Positions 44,253 to 53,562 are shown, numbered from the stretch's first letter. The stretch: DNA of 64,000 nucleotides from Actinoplanes lobatus (GCF_014205215.1 NZ_JACHNC010000001.1:3849001-3913000); one strand, 5' to 3'. Made by a program: numbers and translations. Notes: generated by a model not told the origin, from the sequence alone.

Positions 44253-44960
44253 TTGACCGACCCCGGACGGCGCGCTGAGCTCGCCGCCTCTCTCGAACAG
44301 GTGCGGGAGCGCATCGCGCGTGCCTGCGTGGCGGCCGGAAGGCCGCCCGGGGCGGTCACGCTGACCGCGGTGACCAAGACCTACCCGGCGAGCGACGTCC
44401 TGTTGCTCGCCGGGCTGGGCGTCACCGACATGGCGGAGAACCGGGACCAGGAGGCGGCCGCGAAGGCGGCCGAGGTGAACGCCGCGGGCGTGCACCCGCG
44501 CTGGCACTTCGTCGGCCAGTTGCAGCGCAACAAGGTCAGATCGGTGATCCGGTACGCGGACGTGGTCGAGTCGGTCGATTCGCTCCGCCTCGCCGACGCG
44601 ATGGCGAAGGCCGCCGTGGGACGGGAGATCCCGCTGGAGGTGCTCGTCCAGGTGAGCCTGGACGCCGACCCGGCGCGCGGGGGCGTGACCGAAGACGATC
44701 TCTGGCGGGTATCCGACGCGGTGGCCTCGGCGGAGGGCCTGCGGCTCGGCGGTGTGATGGCCGTCGCGCCGCTCGGCGAGGACCCCGGCGCGGCCTTCGC
44801 CCGGCTGGCCGTCATCGCAGGCCGGATGGCCTCCGAACACCCCGGCGCGACGACCGTCTCGGCGGGGATGAGCGGGGATCTGGAGGCCGCTGTCCGGCAC
44901 GGGGCGACACACGTACGGATCGGTACATCTTTACTCGGGATGCGAAACTCGCTGCGGTAG
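44253..44960 (+). CDS. YggS/YlmE family PLP-binding protein
   Basis: 235 residues from TTG 44253. The PLP lysine lies in LTAVTKTYPASDV, followed by MAENRDQEA, HPRWHFVGQLQRNKVRSVI, SVDSLRLADAM and the C-terminal SAGMSGDLEAAVRHGATHVRIGTSLLG block. The family buffers PLP and influences amino acid balance; in Gram-positives it is encoded next to sepF. No pgeF/ylmD gene lies between it and ftsZ, unlike in many relatives. Confidence 0.95.
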   Translation: MTDPGRRAELAASLEQVRERIARACVAAGRPPGAVTLTAVTKTYPASDVLLLAGLGVTDMAENRDQEAAAKAAEVNAAGVHPRWHFVGQLQRNKVRSVIRYADVVESVDSLRLADAMAKAAVGREIPLEVLVQVSLDADPARGGVTEDDLWRVSDAVASAEGLRLGGVMAVAPLGEDPGAAFARLAVIAGRMASEHPGATTVSAGMSGDLEAAVRHGATHVRIGTSLLGMRNSLR

Positions 44961-45253
44961 CCTTGCCGCGGGCAGCAAACTACACAGGTGTTGTTTTGCG
45001 CGACCTGTCGCGGGTCATGATCCACACCGCGGCCGGTGCGTCCGACGACGCGGCGTCGCAACGGGTCGTGGGTCCGAATCGGACCTGGTTTCCGGCTCGT
45101 GAGGGGGGACGCGGCACGCCAGGGGGCGCGGGCCGCAACAGCGGACGGAGGTGGGGGCCATGGGTCTTCGGCAGGGAGCGGCGGCATGAACGACCGGAGG
45201 GAGTTTATGCCGCCACCGGCCTGGGCTCTTGACTCCCGAGAGGGGGGTCAGTC
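44961..45253 (+). other. Intergenic region before sepF with a perfect palindrome
   Basis: About 290 bp without a convincing gene. GGTCCGAATCGGACC at 45071-45085 is a perfect 15-base palindrome around a central A and could be an operator. The region otherwise holds only G-rich sequence leading to the sepF ribosome site. Confidence 0.45.
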
Positions 45254-46045
45254 ATGAGCGGGGGCGCGTTTCGCAAGGCCGGCGTGTGGCTCGGCCTCGT
45301 CGAGGAGGACGACGACCGCGGTTACGACGACCGTAACTACCGGGAGAGCTCCTACCGTTCGCGCGAGCGTGAGCGCGAGCGCCCCGACCGTTACTCCAGC
45401 GACCGTTACTCCGACGAGTTCGCCGAGGACGAGGACGAGGAGGAGCGCGCCGTTCCGCGGGCCCGTGCCGACCGTCGTTCGTCGCGCGCCGACCTCGACC
45501 GCCCGTCCCGCAGCGACCTGGACCGTTCGTCCCGCGCCGACCTGGACCGCCCGTCCCGCGGCGACCTGGACCGTTCGTCGCGCGCCGACCTGGACCGGGA
45601 GGAGAGCGAGCGCCTCGATCGGGCGAGCGTCCGCTCCATCACCCGGCCGTCGGTCGCGCCCGAGCCGTCCGGCGCCCTGACCTACTCCACGCGGGACAAT
45701 CTGGCCCTCAAGCCGCAGCCCGCGCATCCGGAGCCGGTCCGCCAGCGCCAGGTCGAGGAGGAGCAGCGGTACCAGATCACCACGCTGCACCCGACCACGT
45801 ACCGGGAGGCGCGGACCATCGGCGAGCACTTCCGCGACGGCGTCCCGGTCATCATCAATCTGACCGAGATGGATGAGTCGGACGCTCGCCGGCTGGTCGA
45901 CTTCGCCGCCGGGCTGGCCTTCGGCCTGAGGGGTACGATCGAGCGCGTGACCAACCGGGTGTTCCTGCTCTCTCCGGCGAATGTGCAGGTCACCGCGGAG
46001 GACAAGGCGAAGATCGCTGAGGGTGGCTTCTTCACCTCGAGCTGA
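45254..46045 (+). CDS. sepF: SepF, FtsZ membrane anchor
   Basis: 263 residues. The N-terminus [20 protein letters not shown] is the amphipathic membrane-binding helix. A long charged linker (about 20-150) follows, and then the SepF core ([73 protein letters not shown]), which dimerises and binds the FtsZ tail. The linker carries five tandem copies of an (S/P)SR(A/S/G)DLDR octapeptide at residues 76-115. SepF is the main FtsZ membrane tether in actinobacteria. Confidence 0.96.
   Translation: MSGGAFRKAGVWLGLVEEDDDRGYDDRNYRESSYRSRERERERPDRYSSDRYSDEFAEDEDEEERAVPRARADRRSSRADLDRPSRSDLDRSSRADLDRPSRGDLDRSSRADLDREESERLDRASVRSITRPSVAPEPSGALTYSTRDNLALKPQPAHPEPVRQRQVEEEQRYQITTLHPTTYREARTIGEHFRDGVPVIINLTEMDESDARRLVDFAAGLAFGLRGTIERVTNRVFLLSPANVQVTAEDKAKIAEGGFFTSS
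45479..45598 (+). repeat. 24-bp repeat encoding octapeptides in SepF
   Basis: Five in-frame units code for [32 protein letters not shown] and [11 protein letters not shown]- and PSR-starting units alternate, so the duplicated unit may be 48 bp. Confidence 0.9.
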
Positions 46046-46087
46046 TCGACCCGGAATTGATTGACCCGAACGAGGGATCCGCCTGAC

Positions 46088-46393
46088 GTGCTGTCGATCG
46101 TGTTCCAGATTCTCTACATATTGCTGTATCTCTTCTTCATGGTGCTGTTGGCCAGGTTTGTGCTGAGTGCGGTGCTCCAGTACGGACGGCGCTGGCAACC
46201 CAGCCGGGGCGCCTCGGCCGCACTCGAAGCCGTGTGGAGCGTCACGGATCCGCCTCTCAACGCGTTGAGGCGTGTGATCCCACCGCTGCGCATTGGTAAC
46301 GTGAGTTTGGACCTGGCTTCCATCGTGCTGCTGGTTATCCTGTTCGTGCTCATGGACTTCGTATTGGCAAGACTGATCGTGCAGTACAGCTAG
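46088..46393 (+). CDS. YggT family membrane protein (YlmG/SepG)
   Basis: 101 residues from GTG 46088, with GAGGGAT about 10 nt upstream; a TTG at 46061 would add nine residues. Two hydrophobic segments (about 2-24 and 74-97) flank the YggT signature [32 protein letters not shown]. In Streptomyces the homologue SepG helps position FtsZ. It lies between sepF and divIVA. Confidence 0.93.
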   Translation: MLSIVFQILYILLYLFFMVLLARFVLSAVLQYGRRWQPSRGASAALEAVWSVTDPPLNALRRVIPPLRIGNVSLDLASIVLLVILFVLMDFVLARLIVQYS

Positions 46394-46436
46394 ACAGCAG
46401 CCCCAACCGCGGCCGCGACTGACCCGAGGAGTTTCG

Positions 46437-47252
46437 ATGCCGCTGACCCCGGCCGACGTTCATAACGTCGCCTTCAAGAAGCCCCCGATCGGCAAGCGGG
46501 GGTATGACGAGGAGGAGGTCGACGCCTTCCTGGACGAGGTGGAGCGCGAGCTCGCCCGTCTGATCGAGGAGAACGCAGAGCTTCGTGCCCAGGTCGAGCG
46601 TGGTGGCCGGGGCGGCGCTCCCGCCGGTCCCGCGGCGGACCCCCGCCTGGCGGCCGAGCTCAACGAGCTGAAGGCGCAGCTGGACCGTGTCCAGCGTGAC
46701 AAGACCGCGGCCGAGCAGGCCGCCCGGCAGATGCAGGCCGAGCTGGAGCAGGTCCGTGCGCAGGGCCCCGGCGCCGGTGCCGGCGCCACCGGCGCGGACG
46801 GCGAGCAGCAGGCACTGCGCGTGCTGATGATGGCCCAGCGCACCGCCGACGACCACGTGGCCGACGCCCGGCGCGAGGCCGACAAGCTTCTCTCCGACGC
46901 CCGCTCCAAGGCGGAGGAGGTCACCCGCGAGGCCCGGGCCAAGGCCGACGCCCTCGAGCGTGACGCTCGCCAGCGCCACCAGGAGGCCATGGGCGGCCTG
47001 GACGCGAAGCGGACCGCGCTCCAGAAGCACATCGAGGAGCTGAAGCAGTTCGAGCGGGAGTACCGCACCCGTCTCAAGGCCTACCTGGAGAGCCAGCTCC
47101 GCGACCTGGACGGCCGCGGCCAGGGCCTCGAGGCCGAGCTGACCCGCGCCGACTCCAACCGGGCCGTGGGCGGTTCGGGCGGTCTCGCCGCGGCCGGTCT
47201 CGCCGGATCGTACGGCGGCAGCCGGACCAACTCCATCGAATCGGGTCGCTGA
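46437..47252 (+). CDS. divIVA: DivIVA/Wag31 polar growth scaffold
   Basis: 271 residues. N-terminal membrane-binding domain [53 protein letters not shown]. After a Gly/Ala-rich linker there is a long coiled coil (about 125-225). The C-terminus is Gly/Ser-rich. It marks cell poles and recruits the tip growth machinery in actinobacteria. GAGGAG precedes the ATG. Confidence 0.97.
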   Translation: MPLTPADVHNVAFKKPPIGKRGYDEEEVDAFLDEVERELARLIEENAELRAQVERGGRGGAPAGPAADPRLAAELNELKAQLDRVQRDKTAAEQAARQMQAELEQVRAQGPGAGAGATGADGEQQALRVLMMAQRTADDHVADARREADKLLSDARSKAEEVTREARAKADALERDARQRHQEAMGGLDAKRTALQKHIEELKQFEREYRTRLKAYLESQLRDLDGRGQGLEAELTRADSNRAVGGSGGLAAAGLAGSYGGSRTNSIESGR

Positions 47253-47284
47253 CACGGCCCCCCGCACCGCGACGAGGATGAGCC

Positions 47285-48094
47285 ATGATCGTTGCTAGTC
47301 TCCTGCTCATCCCCGTCGCGGTTCTGTTTCTCGCGTTAGGGCTGGTCAACGGCTCGAGCAGCCTTCTCATAGCCTCGATCGTGGTCAGCCTGCTGGCCGC
47401 GGTCGCTCTCGTCATCGGGACCCGGCAGGCCGCCACGCGGCGAGCGGCCGTGGGCGCTTTCGAGGTGCCGCCACGCCCCGCTCGCCGAGATCCCGAGTTC
47501 GACGAAGCGGTGCCGGCGGCTCCCACCGCAACCGACGCTAGCGATTCTGCCCCCGAGCCGGTGGGCGCCGCAGGCGAATCCCGCAGCTATGACGAGCCCG
47601 ATCCGGCCGATGTGGACGAGGCCGGGGTGGCCGAAGAGCGGGACCCGGCCACTCATCCGGGTGATGTCAGGGAGCCCGCCGGGCCCACCCGCGCAGACTA
47701 TGCCGATTCTGACTCCGCGGCGGATTCCACCCCGGATTTCCGGGACGTGCCACCGCCCGCCGGGGATTCCGACGAGCAGGCGTGGCGCCCGGCCCCCGCG
47801 GGGGCCGCTGTGGAGCAACCGGACGAGTTCGACGAGCCGGACGCCGACGACCCCGACGACGAGCCGCTGCCCCAGTCGGTGCGGCCGGCCGACGCGGTGC
47901 TGGTCGCGCGGTTCGACACCGAGGTGCTGGTGGTGGACGGCCGGCCCCGCTACCACATGGCGGACTGCCCGCACCTGGTCGGCCGGCTGACCGAGTCGCT
48001 GCCGGTGAACGAGGCGGTCGAGCTCGGGTTCAGCCCGTGCGGTCTCTGCCGTCCGGTGGACCGGCTGGTGGCCACCGTGGCCCACCAGCGTTGA
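47285..48094 (+). CDS. Membrane protein with C-terminal Cys/His knuckle, function unknown
   Basis: 269 residues. Two membrane segments lie at the N-terminus (about 3-19 and 26-45). A very acidic, Pro-rich, probably disordered middle (60-200) follows. The C-terminal domain reads RYHMADCPHLVGRL...VNEAVELGFSPCGLCRP, with a His/Cys/Cys/Cys set like the small metal-binding knuckles found in Ada and at the ends of some nucleases. Similar proteins occur next to divIVA in other actinobacteria. Role unknown; a metal-dependent function is inference. Confidence 0.8.
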   Translation: MIVASLLLIPVAVLFLALGLVNGSSSLLIASIVVSLLAAVALVIGTRQAATRRAAVGAFEVPPRPARRDPEFDEAVPAAPTATDASDSAPEPVGAAGESRSYDEPDPADVDEAGVAEERDPATHPGDVREPAGPTRADYADSDSAADSTPDFRDVPPPAGDSDEQAWRPAPAGAAVEQPDEFDEPDADDPDDEPLPQSVRPADAVLVARFDTEVLVVDGRPRYHMADCPHLVGRLTESLPVNEAVELGFSPCGLCRPVDRLVATVAHQR

Positions 48095-48393
48095 GGGGCC
48101 CGGCGGGCGTCTCGGTGCCGGTGCGGGTGCGTCCCGGCGCCGGCCGGACCCGGGTGGGCGGCTGCTATGAGGGCCCGCACGGTCCGGCCCTGATCATCGC
48201 GGTGGGTGCGCCCGCGGTGGACGGCAAGGCCACCGAGGCGGTGCGCCGGGCGTTGGCCACCGCACTGGGCGTCCGCGCCGCCGAGGTGTCCCTGCGGCTC
48301 GGGGCGACCAGCCGGGACAAGGTCTTCACCGTGACGGCGCCGCCGGAGGAGTGGGAGGTTCGGCTCGCCGACCTGCGCGACGACAACAGGTGA
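48091..48393 (+). CDS. DUF167 (YggU) family protein
   Basis: 100 residues from TTG 48091, which overlaps the previous stop by 4 nt (TTGA); GTG 48115 or 48121 are alternatives. Family blocks are VPVRVRPGAGRTRVGG, ALIIAVGAPAVDGKATEAVRRALATALGV and VSLRLGATSRDKVFTV. Small conserved protein of unknown function often encoded with yggT or ylmE. Confidence 0.88.
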   Translation: MRGPAGVSVPVRVRPGAGRTRVGGCYEGPHGPALIIAVGAPAVDGKATEAVRRALATALGVRAAEVSLRLGATSRDKVFTVTAPPEEWEVRLADLRDDNR

Positions 48394-48482
48394 TCTTCCC
48401 GTCACGGTGGGTGTATCGTCGGTTATCCGACGCCTCTGTGCGCGCTTCGTGGCCGTTTGTCGTTTCCGCGGTTCGCGCCGGG

Positions 48483-48511
48483 TTGTCGGGATACTTCACG
48501 TTCCGTATCCT
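48483..48511 (+). promoter_or_regulatory. Probable promoter for the DksA-like gene and lspA
   Basis: TTGTCG (48483-48488), 17 bp, TATCCT (48506-48511). It lies in the 305-bp gap after the DUF167 gene, which holds no gene. The spacing is ideal and the -10 fits TAnnnT; the start site would be about 180 nt before the next gene. Confidence 0.5.
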
Positions 48512-48698
48512 TGCCAACCTCACCGAGTGCGCGGCCGCCCTTTCAGCCGCGCCGTTTGTGCAGGTGGGGCAAGATCTACCGCGGCCGTCGCGGTGGCACG
48601 GGGACCAGACAAGGGGACAGACGGCCCGGCGAGCCGGCGCCGCCGGAGTTCCGCAGACCGCTGACCGCCGCGCCACGCGCGCGGCCGAGGGAGCGACG

Positions 48699-49121
48699 AT
48701 GGCCAAGGCAACCGACATCCGGCCCGGTTCGACCGGTACGTCCGCCGCTGAGCGCAACCGCAGTGCCGCCGAGACCGAGGAGATCCGGACGGCGCTGGTC
48801 GCGCGGCGTGACGAGCTGCAGGCCGAGTACGATCAGGCGCTCAGTGAGATCACCGAGTTGCAGCGCGAGCGGCTCGCCGACTCGGCCGGGGACGACCAGG
48901 CCGACACCGGCACCAAGACGTTCGAGCGGGAGCAGGAGATCACGCTGGCCAACAACCTGCTCGAGCGGATCACACAGGTCGAACGTGCGATCGATCGGCT
49001 CGGGTCGGGCAATTACGGTTGGTGTGAGCGGTGCGGCACCCAGATCCCGGTCGAGCGGCTGGCTGCGTTCCCCTCCGCCACCCTCTGTGTCTCGTGCAAG
49101 CAGTTGGAGGAACGACGCTGA
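48699..49121 (+). CDS. TraR/DksA family zinc-finger protein
   Basis: 140 residues from ATG 48699 with GAGGGAG upstream. An N-terminal coiled-coil hairpin (TEEIRTALVARRDELQAEYDQALSEITELQRERLADSAGDDQADTGTKTFEREQE) is followed by a C4 zinc finger, GWCERCGTQIP...CVSCKQLEE. The coiled-coil tip acidic pair typical of DksA is present as SAGDDQAD. Such proteins bind RNA polymerase through the secondary channel. It is encoded directly before lspA in many actinobacteria. Confidence 0.93.
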   Translation: MAKATDIRPGSTGTSAAERNRSAAETEEIRTALVARRDELQAEYDQALSEITELQRERLADSAGDDQADTGTKTFEREQEITLANNLLERITQVERAIDRLGSGNYGWCERCGTQIPVERLAAFPSATLCVSCKQLEERR

Positions 49122-49690
49122 ACGCCGACGAACAGGCCGCGCCGGGGTTCGCACCCCGCGCGGTCGCCGTCCTGGCCGTCACCACGGCGGTCGCCGTGGC
49201 GGTCGACCAGTGGGTCAAGCACCTCTCCACCGAGAACCTGGATCCCCGCGAGCCGGTTCGCCTCCTCGGTGGCCTGATCTACCTGTCGCTGCTGCGCAAC
49301 AGCGGAGCGGCGTTCAGTTTCGGCAGCGGTTACACGTGGATCTTCCCGCTGATCACCCTGGTCGTCGTCGGGGTGATCGTGTGGCTCGCCACGAAGCTGC
49401 GCTCGGTGCCGTGGGCGGTGGCGCTCGGTCTGGTGCTGGGCGGCGCGCTGGGCAACCTGACCGACCGCCTCTTCCGTGCGCCCGGCCCGTTCCAGGGCCA
49501 CGTGGTCGACATGATCAGCGTCTTCGCGCCGTACGGGGAGAGGTTCGCGGTCTTCAACGTCGCCGACGCCTGTCTCACCGTCGGGGTCTGCCTCGCCGTG
49601 CTGCTGGAGCTGACCGGCCGCCAGCGTGACGGCAGCCGGATCACCAAGGTGAAGCCGGTGACCGGCACCCAGACGGAGGAGAACGCATGA
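49118..49690 (+). CDS. lspA: Lipoprotein signal peptidase (signal peptidase II)
   Basis: 190 residues if translation begins at CTG 49118. GGAGG (49106-49110) sits 7 nt before that CTG, the ideal distance, and the CTG overlaps the preceding stop (CTGA). No ATG/GTG/TTG occupies that position; GTG 49094 would add eight residues but lacks a ribosome site. Four membrane segments. Catalytic aspartates are Asp116 (LGNLTDRLF) and Asp150 ([11 protein letters not shown]); RNSGAAFSF is also conserved. It removes signal peptides from prolipoproteins. Confidence 0.95.
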   Translation: MNADEQAAPGFAPRAVAVLAVTTAVAVAVDQWVKHLSTENLDPREPVRLLGGLIYLSLLRNSGAAFSFGSGYTWIFPLITLVVVGVIVWLATKLRSVPWAVALGLVLGGALGNLTDRLFRAPGPFQGHVVDMISVFAPYGERFAVFNVADACLTVGVCLAVLLELTGRQRDGSRITKVKPVTGTQTEENA

Positions 49691-49768
49691 GCGAGCTTGC
49701 GAGCGAATCATCAGGCTCAGTTCTGAACTCATGCCGACGCCGGAGCGCAGCGGAGGTGTCGGTATGAG
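49688..49768 (+). repeat. Possible dispersed Micromonosporaceae element between lspA and the RluD-type gene
   Basis: The segment begins ATGAGCGAGCTTGCGAGCGA and ends GAGCGCAGCGGAGGTGTC-GGTATGAG. ATGAG...GAGCGAGC-type sequence of this kind is familiar as a repeated start-region element in Actinoplanes/Micromonospora genomes; only one copy is in this window. It supplies the ribosome site (GGAGGTG) and start codon for the next gene. Confidence 0.4.
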
Positions 49769-50693
49769 TGGGCAGCGATCTCTTCCGGTCCCGGACGGGC
49801 TCCACGGGATGCGGCTGGACCAGGCCGTCTCCCGGCTCTTCGGGCTCTCCCGCACGGCCGCGGCCACCCTCGTGGAGGCCGGTGACGCGCTGGTCGACGG
49901 CATTCCCCGGCTCAAGTCGGAGAAGGTGGTCGCCGGCTCCTGGCTGGAGGTGACCCTGCCGTCGCCGGTGGCCGCGCCCGCGATGGTCGCCGAGCCGGTG
50001 CACGGCCTCGGCATCATCTACAGCGACGACGACATCGTGGTGGTGGACAAGCCGGTCGGCGTGGCCGCCCACCCGAGCCCCGGCTGGACCGGCCCGACCG
50101 TGGTCAGCGGCCTGGCCGCGATGGGACAGAACGTCGCGACCAGCGGGGCCGCCGAGCGGCAGGGCATCGTGCACCGGCTCGACGTGGGCACCACCGGCCT
50201 CATGGTGGTGGCCAAGAGCGAGATGGCGTACAGCGTCCTGAAGCGCGCCTTCAAGGAGCGCGAGGTGGAGAAGCGGTACCACGCGGTGGTCCAGGGGCAC
50301 CTGGACCCGCTGCGGGGCACCATCGACGCCCCGATCGACCGGCACCCGACGGCCGACTACAAGTTCGCCGTCATGTCCGGTGGCAAGCCGAGCGTCACCC
50401 ACTACGACACGGTCGAGGCGTTCCGTTCGGCCAGCCTGGTGGACGTACGCCTGGAGACCGGGCGGACGCACCAGATCCGGGTGCACTTCTCGGCGATGCG
50501 GCACCCCTGTGTGGGCGATCTGACGTACGGCGCCGATCCGACCCTGGCGACCCGCCTCAAACTGGACCGGCAGTGGCTGCATGCACGGGAGCTGGCGTTC
50601 GCACACCCCCGAACGCACGATGAGGTCCGCTTCGTCAGCGACTACCCTGCTGACCTGAAACACGCGCTGGACGTCCTCCAGGACGCCGGCTGA
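49764..50693 (+). CDS. RluD-type 23S rRNA pseudouridine synthase
   Basis: 309 residues from ATG 49764 (GGAGGTG at 49752-49758 decides the start; an upstream ATG at 49731 is less likely). An S4 RNA-binding domain ([31 protein letters not shown]) precedes the catalytic domain with [16 protein letters not shown], where Asp140 is the catalytic residue. [20 protein letters not shown] is the C-terminal motif. It converts uridines of 23S rRNA. Often encoded right after lspA. Confidence 0.95.
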   Translation: MSGQRSLPVPDGLHGMRLDQAVSRLFGLSRTAAATLVEAGDALVDGIPRLKSEKVVAGSWLEVTLPSPVAAPAMVAEPVHGLGIIYSDDDIVVVDKPVGVAAHPSPGWTGPTVVSGLAAMGQNVATSGAAERQGIVHRLDVGTTGLMVVAKSEMAYSVLKRAFKEREVEKRYHAVVQGHLDPLRGTIDAPIDRHPTADYKFAVMSGGKPSVTHYDTVEAFRSASLVDVRLETGRTHQIRVHFSAMRHPCVGDLTYGADPTLATRLKLDRQWLHARELAFAHPRTHDEVRFVSDYPADLKHALDVLQDAG

Positions 50694-50710
50694 CCGTCGG
50701 GAGCATCGCC

Positions 50711-51718
50711 GTGGGCCGCGCGCACCGCATGCGGGCAGTCCTCCTCGGGTTCGGGGGCGCCTCGCTCCGGTTGCAGATCATGACCGGAGTGGCGCTGGCG
50801 GCTACCGTCGCGCTGGTGCTCGCGGTGTTCTGGGCCGACCGGGAGCCGCCGGCCGGCACCGATCCCGGCGAGGTCCTCCACGTGGGGGTGGTCGAGGGCC
50901 AGTCGGTGGGCGGTTACCTGGCGGCGTCCCGCGACGAGCTGGCGCGGCTCACCGACCCGTCCGCCCCGTCCGCCGGGGACACCTGGGCGCTGGTGGCCTT
51001 CCAGCGCTACGCGGCGCCCGGCTGGCTGCCCGATCTGCTGTCCGGGGCACAGGTGGCGCAGGTGTACACGCGGGTGCCGCTGACCGGCTCGCGGACCGCG
51101 GTGAACCGGATCCCGGTCTACCGGCTGCCCGACGACGTGACCGCCGGGATGATCTCGGCGGCCGTCTCCCGGGAACGCGAGCGCGCCGACTATCAGCGGC
51201 TCAGCCGGGCGCTGACCGGCGACGGGCGCAACGAGATGCGGTTGCGGGCGGCCTACGAGAGCGCCGCCCGGCTCGCCGCCGAGGAGGCCGCCGCCTACCG
51301 GGCCGGATGTGAGTGCGTCTTCGCGGCGGTGGTACGCGGCACCCCGGCCGCGCTCGACGGGATCGCGGACCGGCCGGGGGTGCGGGTGGTGGACCCGGCT
51401 CCCGAGGTGCGCGGGCTGGACCGTACCGAATTCCGGCCGCCGCGGCCCGAGGACCTGGAGACGGCGCCGGCGGATCCGTCGTCGTCGGCCGTGCCATCCG
51501 GGAATCCCGGCGTTGCCCCGGACGCCATCGGACCGTTACCGTCGTCGATCGGGGTCCATGTGACATCCGCCTCACCGGAAAGTTCAGGCCGTACGCCGTC
51601 CGCGGCCGTACTGCCTTCCGGGGATCCTGTTGCCGTACCCTCGGCGTCGGACGCGAGTCCTGCTCATGGCGGTCCGGATGCGTCATCGGGAGCATCCACC
51701 GGCGATTCCGGCCGTTAG
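50711..51718 (+). CDS. Single-pass membrane protein of unknown function
   Basis: 335 residues from GTG 50711, 17 nt after the pseudouridine synthase gene. One membrane segment (about 22-42, LQIMTGVALAATVALVLAVFW) is followed by a soluble domain with many charged helices (about 50-215, including ERERADYQRLSRALTGDGRNEMRLRAAYESAARLAAEEAAAYRAGCECVF). The last 110 residues are Ser/Pro-rich and probably disordered. With the N-terminus inside, the main domain would be outside the cell. No known family was recognised. Confidence 0.75.
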   Translation: MGRAHRMRAVLLGFGGASLRLQIMTGVALAATVALVLAVFWADREPPAGTDPGEVLHVGVVEGQSVGGYLAASRDELARLTDPSAPSAGDTWALVAFQRYAAPGWLPDLLSGAQVAQVYTRVPLTGSRTAVNRIPVYRLPDDVTAGMISAAVSRERERADYQRLSRALTGDGRNEMRLRAAYESAARLAAEEAAAYRAGCECVFAAVVRGTPAALDGIADRPGVRVVDPAPEVRGLDRTEFRPPRPEDLETAPADPSSSAVPSGNPGVAPDAIGPLPSSIGVHVTSASPESSGRTPSAAVLPSGDPVAVPSASDASPAHGGPDASSGASTGDSGR

Positions 51719-51897
51719 GTTTTCCGTCCGCGAAACGTTCGGGTGGATGCACGTGCACGACCGGGGTTCCGTCATGTGATCAAGAACGACCGGGGGATGG
51801 GCGCTCGGCCGGTGGCCCGAATAGGGTTCTCCTCCGTAGCCTGTCAGGGGCGAGACCATCGCCGTGAATGATCGGGTAGGCGCAGAGAGGACGAGCC

Positions 51898-53502
51898 GTG
51901 GACGGGACCGAGACCGGCTGGGGCCGGCCTGCGGAACCAGCCCCGCGCTGGCGGGCGCTGCTCGACCGGGCTCGGCATGGTGGCCGCAGCGAGGAGTCGG
52001 AGGAGACTCCGCAGCAGCCGGAGACACCCCAGCAGCAGCAGTGGAACCAGCAGCAGCAGCCGAGCCGTGGCTCGGCCGCGGTCGAACGCCGGCCGTTCAA
52101 CCCGCTGGACCCGCGCCAGGCCGCGTTCGACGGCCGGCAGCAGGGGCAGCCGCAGCCCGGCGGTTTCGAGCGCCGTGCCCCGGAACCACCGGCCGAGCGC
52201 GCCGTTCCGCAGCGGCCGGTCAACCCGCTCGACCCGCGCTGGCAGCGTGGCCGCGAGCCGGAGCAGCAGCACAGCTTCTTCGAGCCGGCGCCGCGCACCC
52301 CGCAGCAGCAGCCGGCCCAGCCGGCCCAGCCGCCGGCTCAGCCGCCCGCGCGGGAGTACGGCGCGCCCACCGGCTACCCCCAGCAGAACAACGGCTACCC
52401 GCCGTCCGGTAACGGCTACCAGCCGCCGCCGGCGAACGGCTACGCCCCGCCCGCCGGTGCGTACGGGGCGCAGGCCGCCGCGTACCCCCAGGCCCCGGTC
52501 GCGCCGCCGCCCGTACCCCCGCAGATGTCCCCGCCGCAGGCGGCGCCGGTCCGGCAGCCCGCTGCTCCGCCCGCGCCGGTCCGGCAACCCGCTGCTCCGC
52601 CCGCGCCGGTCCGGCAGCCTGCCGCCCAGCCCGCGCCGGTCTCGCCGGCGCCCGCCGCGGCCCGGATCGAGTGGCGGCAGAGCCGCACCGAGGACGGCAT
52701 GGACCGTGCCGTCTCGATCATGCGGCGCAAGCTGGGCAAACCCCGGGTGCTGGCGTTCGCCAACCCGAAGGGCGGGGTGCACAAGACCACCGCGACCGTG
52801 CTCGCCGCGGCCACCATCGGCAGCGTCCGCGGCCGTGGCGTGCTCGCCTGGGACGACAACGAGCTGCGCGGCACCCTCGGCCTGCGGGCCGGCAGCGCCC
52901 GGCACGCCCGGACCATAAAGCACCTGCTCGCCGACCTCATGCGGATCGAGAGCCTGCACGGCGACGCGCTGCTCCAGGAGCTCGACGCCTACCTGCGGCA
53001 CGCCTCGGACGGCTCCTACGACGTGCTGGCCGGCGAGGAGAACCCGCGGTTCGCCCAGCGGCTGGACCAGGGCACCGTGCGGCGGGTGATGGACCTGCTG
53101 CGCCGCACCCACGACGTGATCTGCGTCGACACCGGCAACAACGTGGAGAGCGTCAACTGGCAGACCGTGATGCGCACGGCCGACCAGCTGGTGATCACCA
53201 CGGTGCCCCGGGAGGACGCCGCATTCACCGCCGACTGGATGCTCGACGTGCTCGAGGAGAGCGGGATGGGCGACATGGTGTCCAACGCCGTGACGCTCAT
53301 CTCCTGCCCGTCGGCGGGTCACCTGCCGCTGCTGGAGGACTTCAAGAAGCACTTCGCGACGCGGACCCGTGCGGTCGCCGTGGTGCCCTACGACCCGGCC
53401 CTGGAGGTCGGTTCCTCGATCGAGTATGGCGACCTGCAACAGGAGACCAGGCAGGCCTGGCTCCGCGCGGCGTCGACGATGCTGGAGCCCTTCGCGGAGT
53501 AG
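51898..53502 (+). CDS. ParA/MinD-like ATPase with long Pro/Gln-rich N-terminal arm
   Basis: 534 residues from GTG 51898. Residues 1 to about 255 are disordered and rich in Pro, Gln and Ala, with repeats such as PAAPPAPVRQ. The C-terminal ATPase has a deviant Walker A, FANPKGGVHKTTATVLAA (KGGxxKTT), then LAWDDNELRGTLGLRAG, VICVDTGNNVESVNWQTVM and LVITTVPREDAAFTADWMLD. This architecture resembles ATPases accompanying type VII secretion or chromosome positioning in actinobacteria, but no ESX gene is nearby. It lies 60 nt before dnaE1. Partner unknown. Confidence 0.85.
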   Translation: MDGTETGWGRPAEPAPRWRALLDRARHGGRSEESEETPQQPETPQQQQWNQQQQPSRGSAAVERRPFNPLDPRQAAFDGRQQGQPQPGGFERRAPEPPAERAVPQRPVNPLDPRWQRGREPEQQHSFFEPAPRTPQQQPAQPAQPPAQPPAREYGAPTGYPQQNNGYPPSGNGYQPPPANGYAPPAGAYGAQAAAYPQAPVAPPPVPPQMSPPQAAPVRQPAAPPAPVRQPAAPPAPVRQPAAQPAPVSPAPAAARIEWRQSRTEDGMDRAVSIMRRKLGKPRVLAFANPKGGVHKTTATVLAAATIGSVRGRGVLAWDDNELRGTLGLRAGSARHARTIKHLLADLMRIESLHGDALLQELDAYLRHASDGSYDVLAGEENPRFAQRLDQGTVRRVMDLLRRTHDVICVDTGNNVESVNWQTVMRTADQLVITTVPREDAAFTADWMLDVLEESGMGDMVSNAVTLISCPSAGHLPLLEDFKKHFATRTRAVAVVPYDPALEVGSSIEYGDLQQETRQAWLRAASTMLEPFAE

Positions 53503-53562
53503 GTTTCTGTCGTACGGCGGGGCTAGGCTTCACGGCACTGTTCGGGGAAGAGGGGGTTCCGG

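Noticed and set aside
44963..45232. 89-codon frame between ylmE and sepF
   Set aside because: Its composition is random-like, it spans the palindrome, and there is no ribosome site or homologous feature.
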